Source of the DNA: Flexistipes sinusarabici DSM 4947
GTDB taxonomy: Bacteria; Chrysiogenota; Deferribacteres; Deferribacterales; Flexistipitaceae
DNA: 64,000 bases
Direction: 5' to 3'
Assembly: GCF_000218625.1 (NCBI RefSeq)
Contig: NC_015672.1
Location: 2,021,451 to 2,085,450 of the forward strand
Shown one piece after another: positions 26,448-36,465 of the stretch. Position 1 is the first letter of the stretch; each line of letters begins with the position of its first letter. The notes beneath the pieces are model-generated. The model saw only the letters and a list, made by a program, of their open reading frames with translations. It did not search any database and had not been told where the DNA came from. Both the position numbers and the translations under genes were made by a program.

Positions 26448-27991
26448 GTTAACCCTGAAAAAGGTATATTTTCTTAAAATTTGCCAATATTTTTGTTTAT
26501 TAAATGTAAACTATACATATATTTTGGCATACTTTTTATCCAGAAACACTTCGTTTGCAAAATTTGCTAATTTTTTTGCAATATTATCCATAAATTTTTT
26601 GAGAAAAAATAAAAGAAAGGCCAGTATCAGCCTTAAATTATGTCCACTTGCTGCCAAAATCGCATTAGCTTTATCTCCCTCTTTGCCTTTCAGATAATTT
26701 CTGTCCATCCGGTTATCTCGCTTAGTATGACCTATCGTCGCCTCAACACAACTTCGTCTTTTCAATAACCTCTTAAAATTAACTTTGAATTTCTTCATAC
26801 TGCGTGGAACTACATGGACTTTTGCATCCCCTCTATAATTGTGCTTCCTGTAACCCAAATCTACCAATATCGTATCTATTGTACCGTTACTACCCAAAAG
26901 GGTTTTTGCTTCACATAAATTCTCTTCTAATGTATGACCGTCATAAGGATTGCCGTGAAATGATTTGCAACTCAGTATAAAATTCTTCTTCAATGTACCA
27001 ACAAAACCTACTTTGTTACCAAACTCATACCTCTTATGGCTCTTGCCCTTGCTAATGCACTCAACCTCTGGACTGTGAAGACTGTAAAGTTTGTTCTTGC
27101 TCTTTTTACTCCGATTCCACAAACTCTCGTAAAATAACTTTAGCTGTTGAAACTCATCCGAATTCCTCAATTCCTCAGGTAAAACCCTTTCTATAGAACG
27201 ATATAATTTGCCCATCTTTGTCTTCATCTTTTTTACTGCCTTACCCGCTCTCTTGTACTGTTTCGCATGAACATAGCCACTATATTTCATCAATAGCTTC
27301 TTGCCGGAATATTCATGTGTCTCCTTTAACCTTATCTCATGCTTCTTTGAAAATTTCACAAGATATTTGATCATTGTATAAAAAAGTTTTATGTCCGTTG
27401 GAAACGTTATGTTCTTTTCCTGCACCGTCGTATCTGCAGCTACTTTCTTTACGTCATTCTTATTAAGATAACCACTACGAAAAGCAGTGTTAATTGTCTC
27501 CTCTAAAAACTTCAACAAATCTTCTTCTTTTAAACGATTCCGAAATCTTGTCATGCTGGTTGGATTTATCGGCACCTTTGTCTGGAATACCTTTTCTCCA
27601 GTGAAGTACTGCCAGTAAGGGTTTTCTTTCCAGCCATGCACCACGTCTTCATCACTCAAATTGTACGTGTATTTCAAATAATGAAACCCAACCATCATAC
27701 GCATTGGAATTCCTGGGCGACCATCGTTACGGTGATAAAGACTGCCAAATTCTTTCTCAAAATATTCCCAGTCTATTTTATCTGCTAATTGTATTAATGG
27801 ATGTTTCATATCTATAATGTTAACAAGCAGTGGTTCTAAAAGCTCTTGTGTCGTCGAATCTTGCTTCTTAGGACGCATATAATCCCCCGGGTTTTTTGCT
27901 TATTCCTTTACTTTTCTGTGGGATTACTTTAGCATATTTCCTTGGTTAACTCAAGTATTATCAAATAGTTATCTAGTTTCTCAGGGCTAAC
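26448..27991 (-). mobile_element. IS5/IS1182-like element
   Basis: A 1544-bp element with ends GTTAACCCTGAAAAA and (complement) GTTAGCCCTGAGAAA. Both flanks read TACATA (26442-26447 and 27992-27997), but the left flank is IS1634 sequence and the right flank is IS21 istA sequence, and the unbroken versions of both contain TACATA at these points. The element therefore sits at a deletion junction. Confidence 0.9.
26511..27878 (-). CDS. IS5/IS1182-like DDE transposase
   Basis: A 455-residue transposase. The N-terminal half has GSLYHRNDGRPGIPMRMMVG and PINPTSMTRFRNRL; the catalytic Asp is in VAADTTVQEKNI, the second Asp in ILVDLGYRKHN and Glu in RRSCVEATIGHTKRD. Intact. Only one copy is seen in the window. 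Confidence 0.9.
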   Translation of the reverse strand: MRPKKQDSTTQELLEPLLVNIIDMKHPLIQLADKIDWEYFEKEFGSLYHRNDGRPGIPMRMMVGFHYLKYTYNLSDEDVVHGWKENPYWQYFTGEKVFQTKVPINPTSMTRFRNRLKEEDLLKFLEETINTAFRSGYLNKNDVKKVAADTTVQEKNITFPTDIKLFYTMIKYLVKFSKKHEIRLKETHEYSGKKLLMKYSGYVHAKQYKRAGKAVKKMKTKMGKLYRSIERVLPEELRNSDEFQQLKLFYESLWNRSKKSKNKLYSLHSPEVECISKGKSHKRYEFGNKVGFVGTLKKNFILSCKSFHGNPYDGHTLEENLCEAKTLLGSNGTIDTILVDLGYRKHNYRGDAKVHVVPRSMKKFKVNFKRLLKRRSCVEATIGHTKRDNRMDRNYLKGKEGDKANAILAASGHNLRLILAFLLFFLKKFMDNIAKKLANFANEVFLDKKYAKIYV

Positions 27992-28092
27992 TACATAATC
28001 CACCGAATGGAGGAAGAAGGCTGTTTTAACAGTGTAGTGCTTTACGATGAAATAAGAGATATGGGCTACACAGGTAAGATGACGATTCTTAG

Positions 28093-30185
28093 CCCAACTT
28101 TGCCAAAAAAATGCATAAAGTGCTGGTGTGTAAAGAAGCGGATTTAAAATTATTCACTACAGACTTTTTTATTTCGTAAAATTTTGCTTGAATACCCCAA
28201 GGCCTTATAAATTGACTTTTGGTGTTCTTCAGTCTTAGAAGTCACCCTCTGCATTATCCTTGCATTTTCCTCCGTATTCATCGAAACCGTCATCCGCATA
28301 TGATTAGAAAGTTTTTTACGAACTGTACGCCAACTGTAATGTATACCCTCTGATTTCAACTTCCTCCTAAGATTATGAACCAAATGATACGCCAAAACAC
28401 TTATAAAAAGATGACCCTCCACAGCTGATTCCTTGCTGTGATATACAGGCCTTAAACCCAATTCACTCTTCAATGTCCTGAATGTGGATTCCACATCATT
28501 AAGCATTACATATATATCCCATATCTCCTGCTCACTTAAGTCAGTGAAATTTGTCCGGATTACATAGTGGCCGTCAAGTGTACCGGAAAGTTTCTCCTCA
28601 TCAACTCTCCAGCGTATATCTGCTGCATTGCCAGAATCTTCTTTTTTCACAACGTCTATATCATAATATCCCGATACCTTGCTGCATTTACTCTTAAGTC
28701 TGCCAATACGCTCAAGAACCTTCTCATAACGCTTAACACCATTCTTCTTGAATAATGAAGACCGTATATTCTCAAGACCTTCTTCAAATCTCTGCCTAAA
28801 CCTGTCTTTAATACCACCCTCTTTAATCTCCCGCATCTCACTGCTTACACATAAAAAACTCTCACCATCTACAATATTCAATTTGCCTTTCACACTATAA
28901 GAATCATTCTTTATCCTGATATCCTCTCCGTCTGAATAATCAAGGGCTGTATCCTTCTTCCTGGAGACTGCAATATAATTATACCCGGAATCCTTTATAT
29001 ACCCTAAATTCTCCTCCGAAGCTATTCCGGCATCTATTACTACTGTAGGCTTTACCTGTAAATTAACCTGTGATGATAAATCCGTTACTATATCAATTAA
29101 CGTCTTCGTTTCTGATTGATTGCCCTCATATATCTTGCTGCATATCGGAAAACCTTCCTCATTCAACACTACTCCCAGTGTCACAAGGGGGCAATCTGAA
29201 CGCTTCTGCTTTGATTTACCACGCTTAGCCTTTTTGTTATTTTTCTGGATACCTTCAAAATGTGTGTTCGTAAGATCATAAAGCAAAATCTTATTTTCAA
29301 AGTTAAACAACTGCTGTTCATACTCAAAAAGTTTTTTCTCTATCTCTTCTGAATACTTAAAAAGCTTTTCCGATACACGGTAAAACTGCCTCAGCGATTT
29401 CCTGTGATAATTTATTCCAAGTAATTCAAATAAACCCGACTTCTCCTTTAACCATTCATACGTATTAAGTTCACTGCCCGGATTAAGCATCCGACCTATT
29501 ATTAAAGCCCTGGATATATCTATCTCGGATTCCGTGAAACCAAGAGATTTCAGCATATCTCCTATACCAAGCTCTTTAAATGATTCATTGCATATATACT
29601 CTCCGCCTATGCTCCGGGGCTCTGATACTTCTATACTGGATACATCCACTTGCTCGTATTCCGGCTCATAAGAATTCTCCTTTGATTCAGGTTGCTTTGA
29701 AGACGCTGTGATCATATTCAATTTTGCTTTCTTTGCATAAGTATGGGCAAGCTCTTCCGTCTCCTCATCAGGCTTGAATACAGGTTCCTCATAACCGTCA
29801 AGCAATTGCTCTATACGGTTTGCAAGTTCTTTTAACTGCATGGGAGGAATATGAGACAGATCTCCCATGTCCATAACAATACGTTGTCTGGGACCCTTGG
29901 GAGTACGGTATGATTCCACCAGCTTATAGGCAGTATACTTTTTTCCGGTCTTTTTATTATTGGTTATGTATGATCTTATAAACATGGACGCATTATAGCA
30001 GAAGTAGAGGCGGTGTCAATACTAAATATTATCTTAGGTCACTACAATCGTATAGCTAGCCTCTTCCTTACATATTTACTTAACCCGTGAACGAACTATC
30101 AGTATTTTACGGAGGTTGTGTTTAATAATGATTAACCAAAATCAATAAAATAATTATTTTAGAACATCGTGTTGGCAAATTTGGG
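28093..30185 (-). mobile_element. IS1634-family element, long type, nested in istA
   Basis: A 2093-bp element with ends CCCAACTTTGCC and (complement) CCCAAATTTGCC, flanked by TTAG at 28089-28092 and 30186-30189. Joining the flanks restores the istA sequence CGATTCTTAGGGATT. Confidence 0.92.
28150..29985 (-). CDS. IS1634-family transposase (611 aa)
   Basis: Begins MFIRSYITNNKKTGKKYTAY with the family's N-terminal strand-rich region. The catalytic Asp is in LLYDLTNTHFEG, the second in VVIDAGIASEEN and Glu in VESTFRTLKSELGLRPVYH. About 50 residues longer than the second IS1634-type transposase in the window (32254-33930) and clearly a different element. Intact. Confidence 0.92.
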   Translation of the reverse strand: MFIRSYITNNKKTGKKYTAYKLVESYRTPKGPRQRIVMDMGDLSHIPPMQLKELANRIEQLLDGYEEPVFKPDEETEELAHTYAKKAKLNMITASSKQPESKENSYEPEYEQVDVSSIEVSEPRSIGGEYICNESFKELGIGDMLKSLGFTESEIDISRALIIGRMLNPGSELNTYEWLKEKSGLFELLGINYHRKSLRQFYRVSEKLFKYSEEIEKKLFEYEQQLFNFENKILLYDLTNTHFEGIQKNNKKAKRGKSKQKRSDCPLVTLGVVLNEEGFPICSKIYEGNQSETKTLIDIVTDLSSQVNLQVKPTVVIDAGIASEENLGYIKDSGYNYIAVSRKKDTALDYSDGEDIRIKNDSYSVKGKLNIVDGESFLCVSSEMREIKEGGIKDRFRQRFEEGLENIRSSLFKKNGVKRYEKVLERIGRLKSKCSKVSGYYDIDVVKKEDSGNAADIRWRVDEEKLSGTLDGHYVIRTNFTDLSEQEIWDIYVMLNDVESTFRTLKSELGLRPVYHSKESAVEGHLFISVLAYHLVHNLRRKLKSEGIHYSWRTVRKKLSNHMRMTVSMNTEENARIMQRVTSKTEEHQKSIYKALGYSSKILRNKKVCSE

Positions 30186-31146
30186 TTAGGGATTTTATGT
30201 AGCCACTCCGCCCCCAACTTCGTGAGAAAGCTACAGTTCGCTTTGAAACACCCGCTGGCAGGCAGGCTCAGGTGGACTGGGGAGAAGTGACAGTAAACTG
30301 GAATGGCACCAGTAAGAAGTTGCATATATTTGTAATGCTTCTTTCCTACAGCCGTATGATTTATGTGGAATTTATGGAAGATGAAAAACTTGATACGTTG
30401 ATAGGCTGTCATACAAGGGCGTTTAATTTTTTCGAGGGAGTGGTGGAAACTTGTCTGTATGATAACATGAAGACAGTAGTCAGCGATGTGGATGAGAAAG
30501 GCGGAGTTATTTGGAATAAGCGTTTTGCCCGTTTCGCCGAACACCACGGATTTACACTAAAACGCTGTAGGTTTTATCGCCCCAGAACAAAAGGCAAGGT
30601 AGAAAATGGGATCGGTTATGTAAAGAAAAACTTTTGGCAAAGAGTTCGGACATTCAATGATCTTGACGATTTAAATGCTAAAGCTTTGGATTGGGTAAAT
30701 ACACATGCTAACGCTCGCATACATAATACAACCAAAGAAAGACCTATAGAGCGGTGGTACACAGAAAAAGAAAAACTGAGACCTTTCAACCAAATACCAT
30801 TTGAGCTGGTGGATTATTATCCAAGAAAAGTGACTAACGACTGTTTAGTATCTTATTGTGCAAGTATGTACTCAGTACCTTTTCAATATGTGGGCAGCAT
30901 AGTTCACGTACAGGATGACAAAAAAGGGTTAATCTGTATATACAGCGGGAATGAAAAAATTGCAGAGCATAAAAAAGCAACTGTAAAATATCAGGTAAAA
31001 AGGGAAAAAGAGCACTTCAGGGGCATTTTCAGTTCAGGCAAAAACAAGGTCAGCCAACCTTTACCACGCCTGGATGAACATTCAGCCCCCGAAGTGACTC
31101 AAAGAGACCTTTCAGTATATGAGCAATTCGCTTTGGAGGTAAACCA

Positions 31147-31959
31147 ATGATTATTCACGAACGACTCAATGAAGCCTTCCATCAGCTGGGGCTTACTCAA
31201 ATCCCCGAGATTCTCCACAATCATTCGGAAGCGGCTTCTAAAGAAGACATATCATATTTGGAATTTTTAGACAAGCTTTTACAGGATGAGCTGGCAGCAA
31301 AGCATTCGAGGTTTATAAAGATGAAGAAGCGGTTATCAAACCTCCCCTTTTACAAGACACTGGATCAGTTTGACTTTGATTTCCAGCCATCTATTGACAA
31401 AAGGCGTATCAACGATTTGGCAACACTACAATTTATTGAACATCGGGAAAATTTAATATTTATGGGACCTCCTGGCGTTGGTAAGACCCACCTTGCTGTT
31501 GCGTTGGCGCTTGAGGCAATTGCAAAGCGTTATTCTGTATATTTCACTACAGCCCATGAGCTCGTGGAAACCCTTCAGGCTGCTTATTATAATAACACAA
31601 TAAAGCGAAAAATGAAGAAATATACGAAGCCTGATGTCTTGGTGATTGACGAAATTGGATATCGGCGCATGGAGGATGAAGCCGCACATTTTTTCTTTCA
31701 GATAATATCGGAAAGATATGAAAAAGGAGCTGTTATTCTGACCTCCAACAAGTCGTATGGTGCTTGGGGAGAAATATTCGGTGATACGGTACTTGCAACT
31801 GCAATTCTTGATCGTTTGCTGCACCACTCCAACACTATAAACATCAAGGGAGAGAGTTATCGTATTAAAGAAAAGAAAAAGGCTGGATTCTTTGAAAGAC
31901 AGACTAACTCAGATGAGAACAGAAAAAACGATTCTCTGACAGAGGGTATCACCAAATGA
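31147..31959 (+). CDS. istB: IS21 helper ATPase IstB (type B), intact copy
   Basis: A 270-residue AAA+ ATPase: Walker A GPPGVGKTHLAVAL, Walker B VLVIDEIGYRRMEDE, sensor ILTSNKSYGAWGE and LLDRLLHHSNTINIKGESY. It overlaps the istA end by 4 bases. Its partner istA is broken here, whereas the other copy of this IS21 (17463-21031) has intact istA and broken istB. Confidence 0.95.
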   Translation: MIIHERLNEAFHQLGLTQIPEILHNHSEAASKEDISYLEFLDKLLQDELAAKHSRFIKMKKRLSNLPFYKTLDQFDFDFQPSIDKRRINDLATLQFIEHRENLIFMGPPGVGKTHLAVALALEAIAKRYSVYFTTAHELVETLQAAYYNNTIKRKMKKYTKPDVLVIDEIGYRRMEDEAAHFFFQIISERYEKGAVILTSNKSYGAWGEIFGDTVLATAILDRLLHHSNTINIKGESYRIKEKKKAGFFERQTNSDENRKNDSLTEGITK

Positions 31960-32089
31960 CAATGTGTCATTTTAAAAAAATTTAAATGCACTGGGGAATT
32001 TTCAGCCGGTGATTTCGGGGAATTCTACTTTAATTTTGCATTAGAAAATAACAAACTCCGATTTTGATATTTTTCCTGTTGTTTTTAAA

Positions 32090-34006
32090 CAGGAGTTTAT
32101 CAGTTATAATCAAAAATGTAGTCCTAAACTGACTTAGTTTTTTGAAGAATGGCGTCAAATCGGGATTTAATTTTTTCCATGCGGGCTGATTTGTAGTACG
32201 TGTATATATGCATTTATTGTTGACATATATGTTATTGTGGTTTATACATAAGTATGTTTTTGAGAAAAGTAGAGTCCAAAAGAAAATCAGGGTATACGCA
32301 TACAACCGTGCAGCTGGTGGAATCATACAGAAATGAAGAGGGTAAGAGCAGAACAAGAATTCTTTATCATTTCGGTCCATTGGATAAATTTCTTCAGGCT
32401 GATGCTGACAAGCTTGTAGACAGTGTATTGAAGATGAAGGGCGAGGTATTTCTTGATCATTTGGAAAAATTTGGTTCAGCTAAAAACTTTGGAGATTTGT
32501 TTACTATATTCCGTATATTAAAGGAGCTAAAGTTTTTCCAGGAAATAGAAAAGATTAAGGAGAGTGAAACCCGTATAGAGTTTGATCTGGTAGGCCATAT
32601 TAACGCATTGATCTCAAATAGAATTAATGACCCTTCGAGTAAACTAAAGTTATTAAGCTGGCTTGAGTTAGTATATTTGCCGGAATTAAAATCAAGCGGA
32701 ATCAACTATAATAACCTATTAAGATCGATGGATTTTTTAATAAAGCATAAGAAACGTCTTGAAGATCGTCTTGCAGAGAGCGTGCTGAGTATTTTTGATT
32801 TAAGCCTGCGCATGTGTTTTTATGACATGACTTCGAGTTATTTTGAGACGAACAATTTAAGTGATTCAGATATACGTTGTTATGGTTATTCAAGGGACAA
32901 CCGTTCAGACAGGGTACAGGTGACTATAGGTGTAGTAATGACAGAGGAAGGTATTCCGATAGCTCATTATGTGTTCCCGGGCAACACAGCAGATGTGAGT
33001 ACCTTGCAGGAAGTGGTAAAAGATATAAAGGATAGATTTGGAGACTTTCGTGAAGTTTCGATAGTAACGGACAAGGGGATGACAAGTGACAAGAATATAG
33101 ATTATTTACTATCCGGTGATCATTCATTTATAGTTGGAGAATCCAAGACTAAGAAGATGTCCAGAGAGATATTATCAGAAGCTAATACTGAGCAGGAGGA
33201 CAAAGAGAGCGGTTTTACATATGAAAAAGTTGTACCGTATAAATATGAAGTTGACGGTATTAAAAGACTTTGCAATTTACGTTATGTTTGCAGTTTTAAT
33301 CCTGAGACGTATCGCTTGAATGCTGAAAAATTCAAGGTAAAGCTTGCTGATTATGAAGAAAAGCTTTCGGAGATAAATGTTAAGGATATAGATTCAGCAG
33401 ATAAGTATAGTCAACTTAAATCCTGGCTAAAATCACACGGTATGGTTAAGTGGTTTGATTTGTCTATCCAGGGTGACGTTGTTATTTCTAAATCCAAGGA
33501 TTCGGTTCTGTCTTCAGTTCAAGCCGGTTTTGGCTGGTTTTTAATAAAGTCCAACTTATCCTGGGAGTGGAACAAAGAAGAGCTTGTATCAGGTTATAAG
33601 ACATTATGGAAAGTGGAGCATGGTTTTCGTGAGTTAAAGCATTCATTTGATATCCGTCCTATGTATCATTGGACAGAAAGGCGCATTAGGGCGCATGTAT
33701 TTCTTTGTTTCATAGGTATGGTAGCAACGAGTGTAATAGAGAAGAGGCTAAAAGATTCCGGGATTGATATGAGTTGGGAGAAATGCTTGCATGAAATGCG
33801 AAAAATTAAAGTTATAGATTACAGGACAAAGTCAGGTATTTATGGTCATGCTATTAATGAGATTAGTAAGCAGCAGGAAAAATTATTCAGAGCTGTGGGG
33901 TGTCCAAAACCTAAATTGGGACATTTGTAGTAAATAATTTTTTAAGCAAGTTAAGCTAAAATGCTTATATGCGGTATCTTTTTATATCACTGCTGATAAA
34001 GTCAAG
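32090..34006 (+). mobile_element. IS1634-family element, short type, nested in IS1380 copy B
   Basis: A 1917-bp element with ends CAGGAGTTTATCAG and (complement) CTTGACTTTATCAG, flanked by TTTAAA at 32084-32089 and 34007-34012. Joining the flanks gives the uninterrupted IS1380 copy A sequence. A right-end remnant of the same element lies at 26101-26447. Confidence 0.93.
32254..33930 (+). CDS. IS1634-family transposase (558 aa)
   Basis: Begins MFLRKVESKRKSGYTHTTVQ. The catalytic Asp is in CFYDMTSSYFET, the second in VTDKGMTSDKN and Glu in WKVEHGFRELKHSFDIRPMY. The gene is intact and is the best candidate for an active member of this type in the window. Confidence 0.93.
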   Translation: MFLRKVESKRKSGYTHTTVQLVESYRNEEGKSRTRILYHFGPLDKFLQADADKLVDSVLKMKGEVFLDHLEKFGSAKNFGDLFTIFRILKELKFFQEIEKIKESETRIEFDLVGHINALISNRINDPSSKLKLLSWLELVYLPELKSSGINYNNLLRSMDFLIKHKKRLEDRLAESVLSIFDLSLRMCFYDMTSSYFETNNLSDSDIRCYGYSRDNRSDRVQVTIGVVMTEEGIPIAHYVFPGNTADVSTLQEVVKDIKDRFGDFREVSIVTDKGMTSDKNIDYLLSGDHSFIVGESKTKKMSREILSEANTEQEDKESGFTYEKVVPYKYEVDGIKRLCNLRYVCSFNPETYRLNAEKFKVKLADYEEKLSEINVKDIDSADKYSQLKSWLKSHGMVKWFDLSIQGDVVISKSKDSVLSSVQAGFGWFLIKSNLSWEWNKEELVSGYKTLWKVEHGFRELKHSFDIRPMYHWTERRIRAHVFLCFIGMVATSVIEKRLKDSGIDMSWEKCLHEMRKIKVIDYRTKSGIYGHAINEISKQQEKLFRAVGCPKPKLGHL

Positions 34007-34154
34007 TTTAAAATACAAGAAAAGATTTTCCAAATATTACTTCATTCATACTTTACTAAAGCATAAATTTTCTCTATTTACACCGTTTTTAGACACAGCA
34101 ATACTGCCTATTGCCTGAATTGTCCACAAAGTTAACATAAGTAAAGAAAAAAGG

Positions 34155-35474
34155 TCACAACGTTAAACATTCTGTCCTCCACTGTTCCATTTTTTTGAAC
34201 ATATCCACACTGCAGCACAACTTCAGTTTATTACCGCCGTGGGACACAAGTTTCCCCGCTATAGATATGACCTGATAACGTATACTACCCATCTCTTTAT
34301 TTTTATAGACACCTCCCATTATGATTCGTTTGAGGTACATAATCAGATTATATGCCAGTATTCCTGTCTTAAACCATAAGCCGTTACCCGCAAGATTACC
34401 CGAAGGAAAGCTTTTTAAATTAAAACCATACTTTGCTTCTTTTATATTGTATTCACAAACACCGCGCAAATTATAAAAATGTACCACCTTTTCTGCATCC
34501 AGTTTTGAATTAGTTGCAATAACACGATATTCATATTTATCACCAAGAAGCTCCGGAACTGTGGGGTTGTCTGACTCAATTTTCTTACGAACAACTATTA
34601 TACGGAAACTCTCCTTAGTGTTTTCCATACAGTGAATAAACTCTGCTATTTCCTCATTATCGCTTTCATCTCCATACCTATTTCTATATCTTTTCCATGA
34701 ATCAGATGGTATATGATTTATTCCTTTACGAACTGAACTATCAAGGTCACCTCCTATAAAAAACGTTAAATCGTTATCAAAACAGTAATTCAATACTTTA
34801 GATTGGTAACCGGCAGAATCATTACGAACATTGGATACTTCTATACCACAAGATTCAAGATATTTATGGACTCTCTGAAGCTGTTCAAGTATGCCAACCT
34901 GGGCACTTACATTGCCTTCCCGAAATTCCTCGTCTATACAATAACCGCTCTCTCCTATAAAACACGTCATAGAACTGTATGCTTTAAATTTCTTATAACA
35001 ATACTTGGCATCCCTTTTATACACCTTTGCATAAGTGGCGTCCTGATCCAGAGTAACTGAAAATAAATTTTCTCTTTTTAAAGCATCTTTCACTATTTTA
35101 TAGTTGAGACTGCCCAGTTTGCTGATTGTTTTATTAACTGCTACTTCATCCAACATGCTTTCTGTTTTTGAAAAATACCTACTGATGCTGGAACTATCCG
35201 GGATATCTTCAATACCGCTGATATAGCTTAAAACCTTATCAAAAGAAAGTTTGTCGATATCACTGAAACTCCTGCCACCGCATATCATCGATAGAATAAC
35301 AGGAATTATTTTAGAAGATGGCGGTTTGCCTCTGTTAGAGCCTGGATGATCAAGTTCTTTATCAAGGAAATCTCGGATGCCCATCTTATCTAACAGTGGG
35401 ATTAACAAAGATATTCCACCAAATGGGGTAATTTTATCATTGCTTCTTTCTAATTTGTAGTTTAGTTTGCTCAT
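34155..35474 (-). CDS. IS1380-family transposase, copy B
   Basis: A 439-residue protein the same as the copy at 22537-23856. The gene itself is intact because the IS1634 insertion (32090-34006) falls in the non-coding right end of the element; the element could still supply transposase in trans. Confidence 0.95.
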   Translation of the reverse strand: MSKLNYKLERSNDKITPFGGISLLIPLLDKMGIRDFLDKELDHPGSNRGKPPSSKIIPVILSMICGGRSFSDIDKLSFDKVLSYISGIEDIPDSSSISRYFSKTESMLDEVAVNKTISKLGSLNYKIVKDALKRENLFSVTLDQDATYAKVYKRDAKYCYKKFKAYSSMTCFIGESGYCIDEEFREGNVSAQVGILEQLQRVHKYLESCGIEVSNVRNDSAGYQSKVLNYCFDNDLTFFIGGDLDSSVRKGINHIPSDSWKRYRNRYGDESDNEEIAEFIHCMENTKESFRIIVVRKKIESDNPTVPELLGDKYEYRVIATNSKLDAEKVVHFYNLRGVCEYNIKEAKYGFNLKSFPSGNLAGNGLWFKTGILAYNLIMYLKRIIMGGVYKNKEMGSIRYQVISIAGKLVSHGGNKLKLCCSVDMFKKMEQWRTECLTL

Positions 35475-35588
35475 TGTAAGTCACCTTTTTGGTTGTGGTT
35501 TTTGTTTTCTTAAAACCTTAATCTACAACATCTTAAAGGTGGCTTGCAACTCCTAATGCAATCTTAAAGTTCTATTTCGGTGTTGACA

Positions 35589-36465
35589 CAAGCTGAATTA
35601 TCAGGTAATATCTGCACCGGTTGCGTTTATCATATTTTTTGCCACAGCCGGTTTTACAGCTTATGATTATATCCCGCGTCCTTCTATTTCCCGACCTATA
35701 ACCCAAACTTTTCTTGATTTAAAAAGACAGTTGCCTAAGCATTCTGCAGTATTTACCTGGTGGGACTACGGATATGCAATTATGGATATCGCAGAGCTTG
35801 CAACATACCACGACGGCGGGGCTCACGGCGGAGCGAGAACGTATTTTGTGGCAAAGGGTTTCACATCTGACAATCAGAGTGTAATGCACAATATAATCAC
35901 ATATATTGATAATAAAGGATTTGACTCAATCAGTGATATAATAAAAGATAACAAATCGCCTGATTATATGCTGAATCAGGTTTTAAATTACAACGGCGAC
36001 CTGACAAATAAGAATACCTATGTTTATTATACAAACGATATGATTGGTAAATACGGAGCTATAAGCTTTTTCGGCAACTGGGATTTTAGTGAAAGAAAGA
36101 GTGATTCGGGTGGCTATCAGGCTGTAAACTGCTCTTCCATGAAAAATAATGTGCTGCAATGCAGGGGTATGAATATCGACCTTAACCAGGGAGTACTGCA
36201 GATGCAGAACAGGAACATTCCTCTGAAACGTGTCGTTTTTGTGGATGGAGGTTACGTCAAAGATATCCAAAGATTTGGTTTCGAAAGTAATCTGAATGTT
36301 ATAGTAATGACAAACGGCAGATACATCAGCGGTATTTATATAGTGCGGAATGAAGTATATAACTCAAATTTTAATCAGCAATATATTTTGGGGAAATATG
36401 ACAAAGACAAATTTGAAGAAGTGTACAATAATTTCCCTATAGCCAGGGCTTTCAGAGTTAAATAA
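35589..36465 (+). pseudogene. STT3/PglB-type oligosaccharyltransferase, 3' part
   Basis: An open frame resumes immediately after the IS21 end (35588) with a membrane helix (SAPVAFIIFFATAGFTAYDY) and the STT3 signature WWDYG in FTWWDYGYAIMDIAEL, the acceptor-sequon-binding motif, followed by a periplasmic C-terminal domain to the stop at 36465, about 292 codons. With the 5' part (25405-26100) about 520 codons are accounted for; family members are usually about 650-750, so roughly 150-200 central codons are lost. The locus encoded a bacterial N-glycan transferase and is now inactive. Confidence 0.92.

Larger units (their letters stand above)
27992..31150 (+). pseudogene. istA: IstA of IS21 type B copy 2, broken
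   Basis: The 5' third is missing (deleted with the IS21 left end at the IS1182 junction). Codons continue at 27992-28092, are interrupted by a 2.1-kb IS1634-family element and resume at 30186-31150. In addition ATGCAG of the intact copy is ATGTAG here (30197-30202), a nonsense change. The DDE-encoding part after that stop is otherwise the same as in copy 1. Confidence 0.93.
32028..35569 (-). mobile_element. IS1380-family element, copy B, nested in IS21 and itself interrupted
   Basis: Ends CTTTAATTTTGCATTAG (32028) and CTAATGCAATCTTAAAG (35569), flanked by TTCTA at 32023-32027 and 35570-35574. It lies 20 bases inside the right end of IS21 copy 2, whose last bases (CGGTGTTGACA) reappear at 35578-35588. 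An IS1634-type element occupies 32090-34006 within it; without that it would match copy A. Confidence 0.93.

Noticed and set aside
30122-30547. 141-codon minus-strand frame over the istA fragment
   Set aside because: A shadow of the broken istA frame; part of the same frame appears opposite the intact istA copy at 20298-20828.
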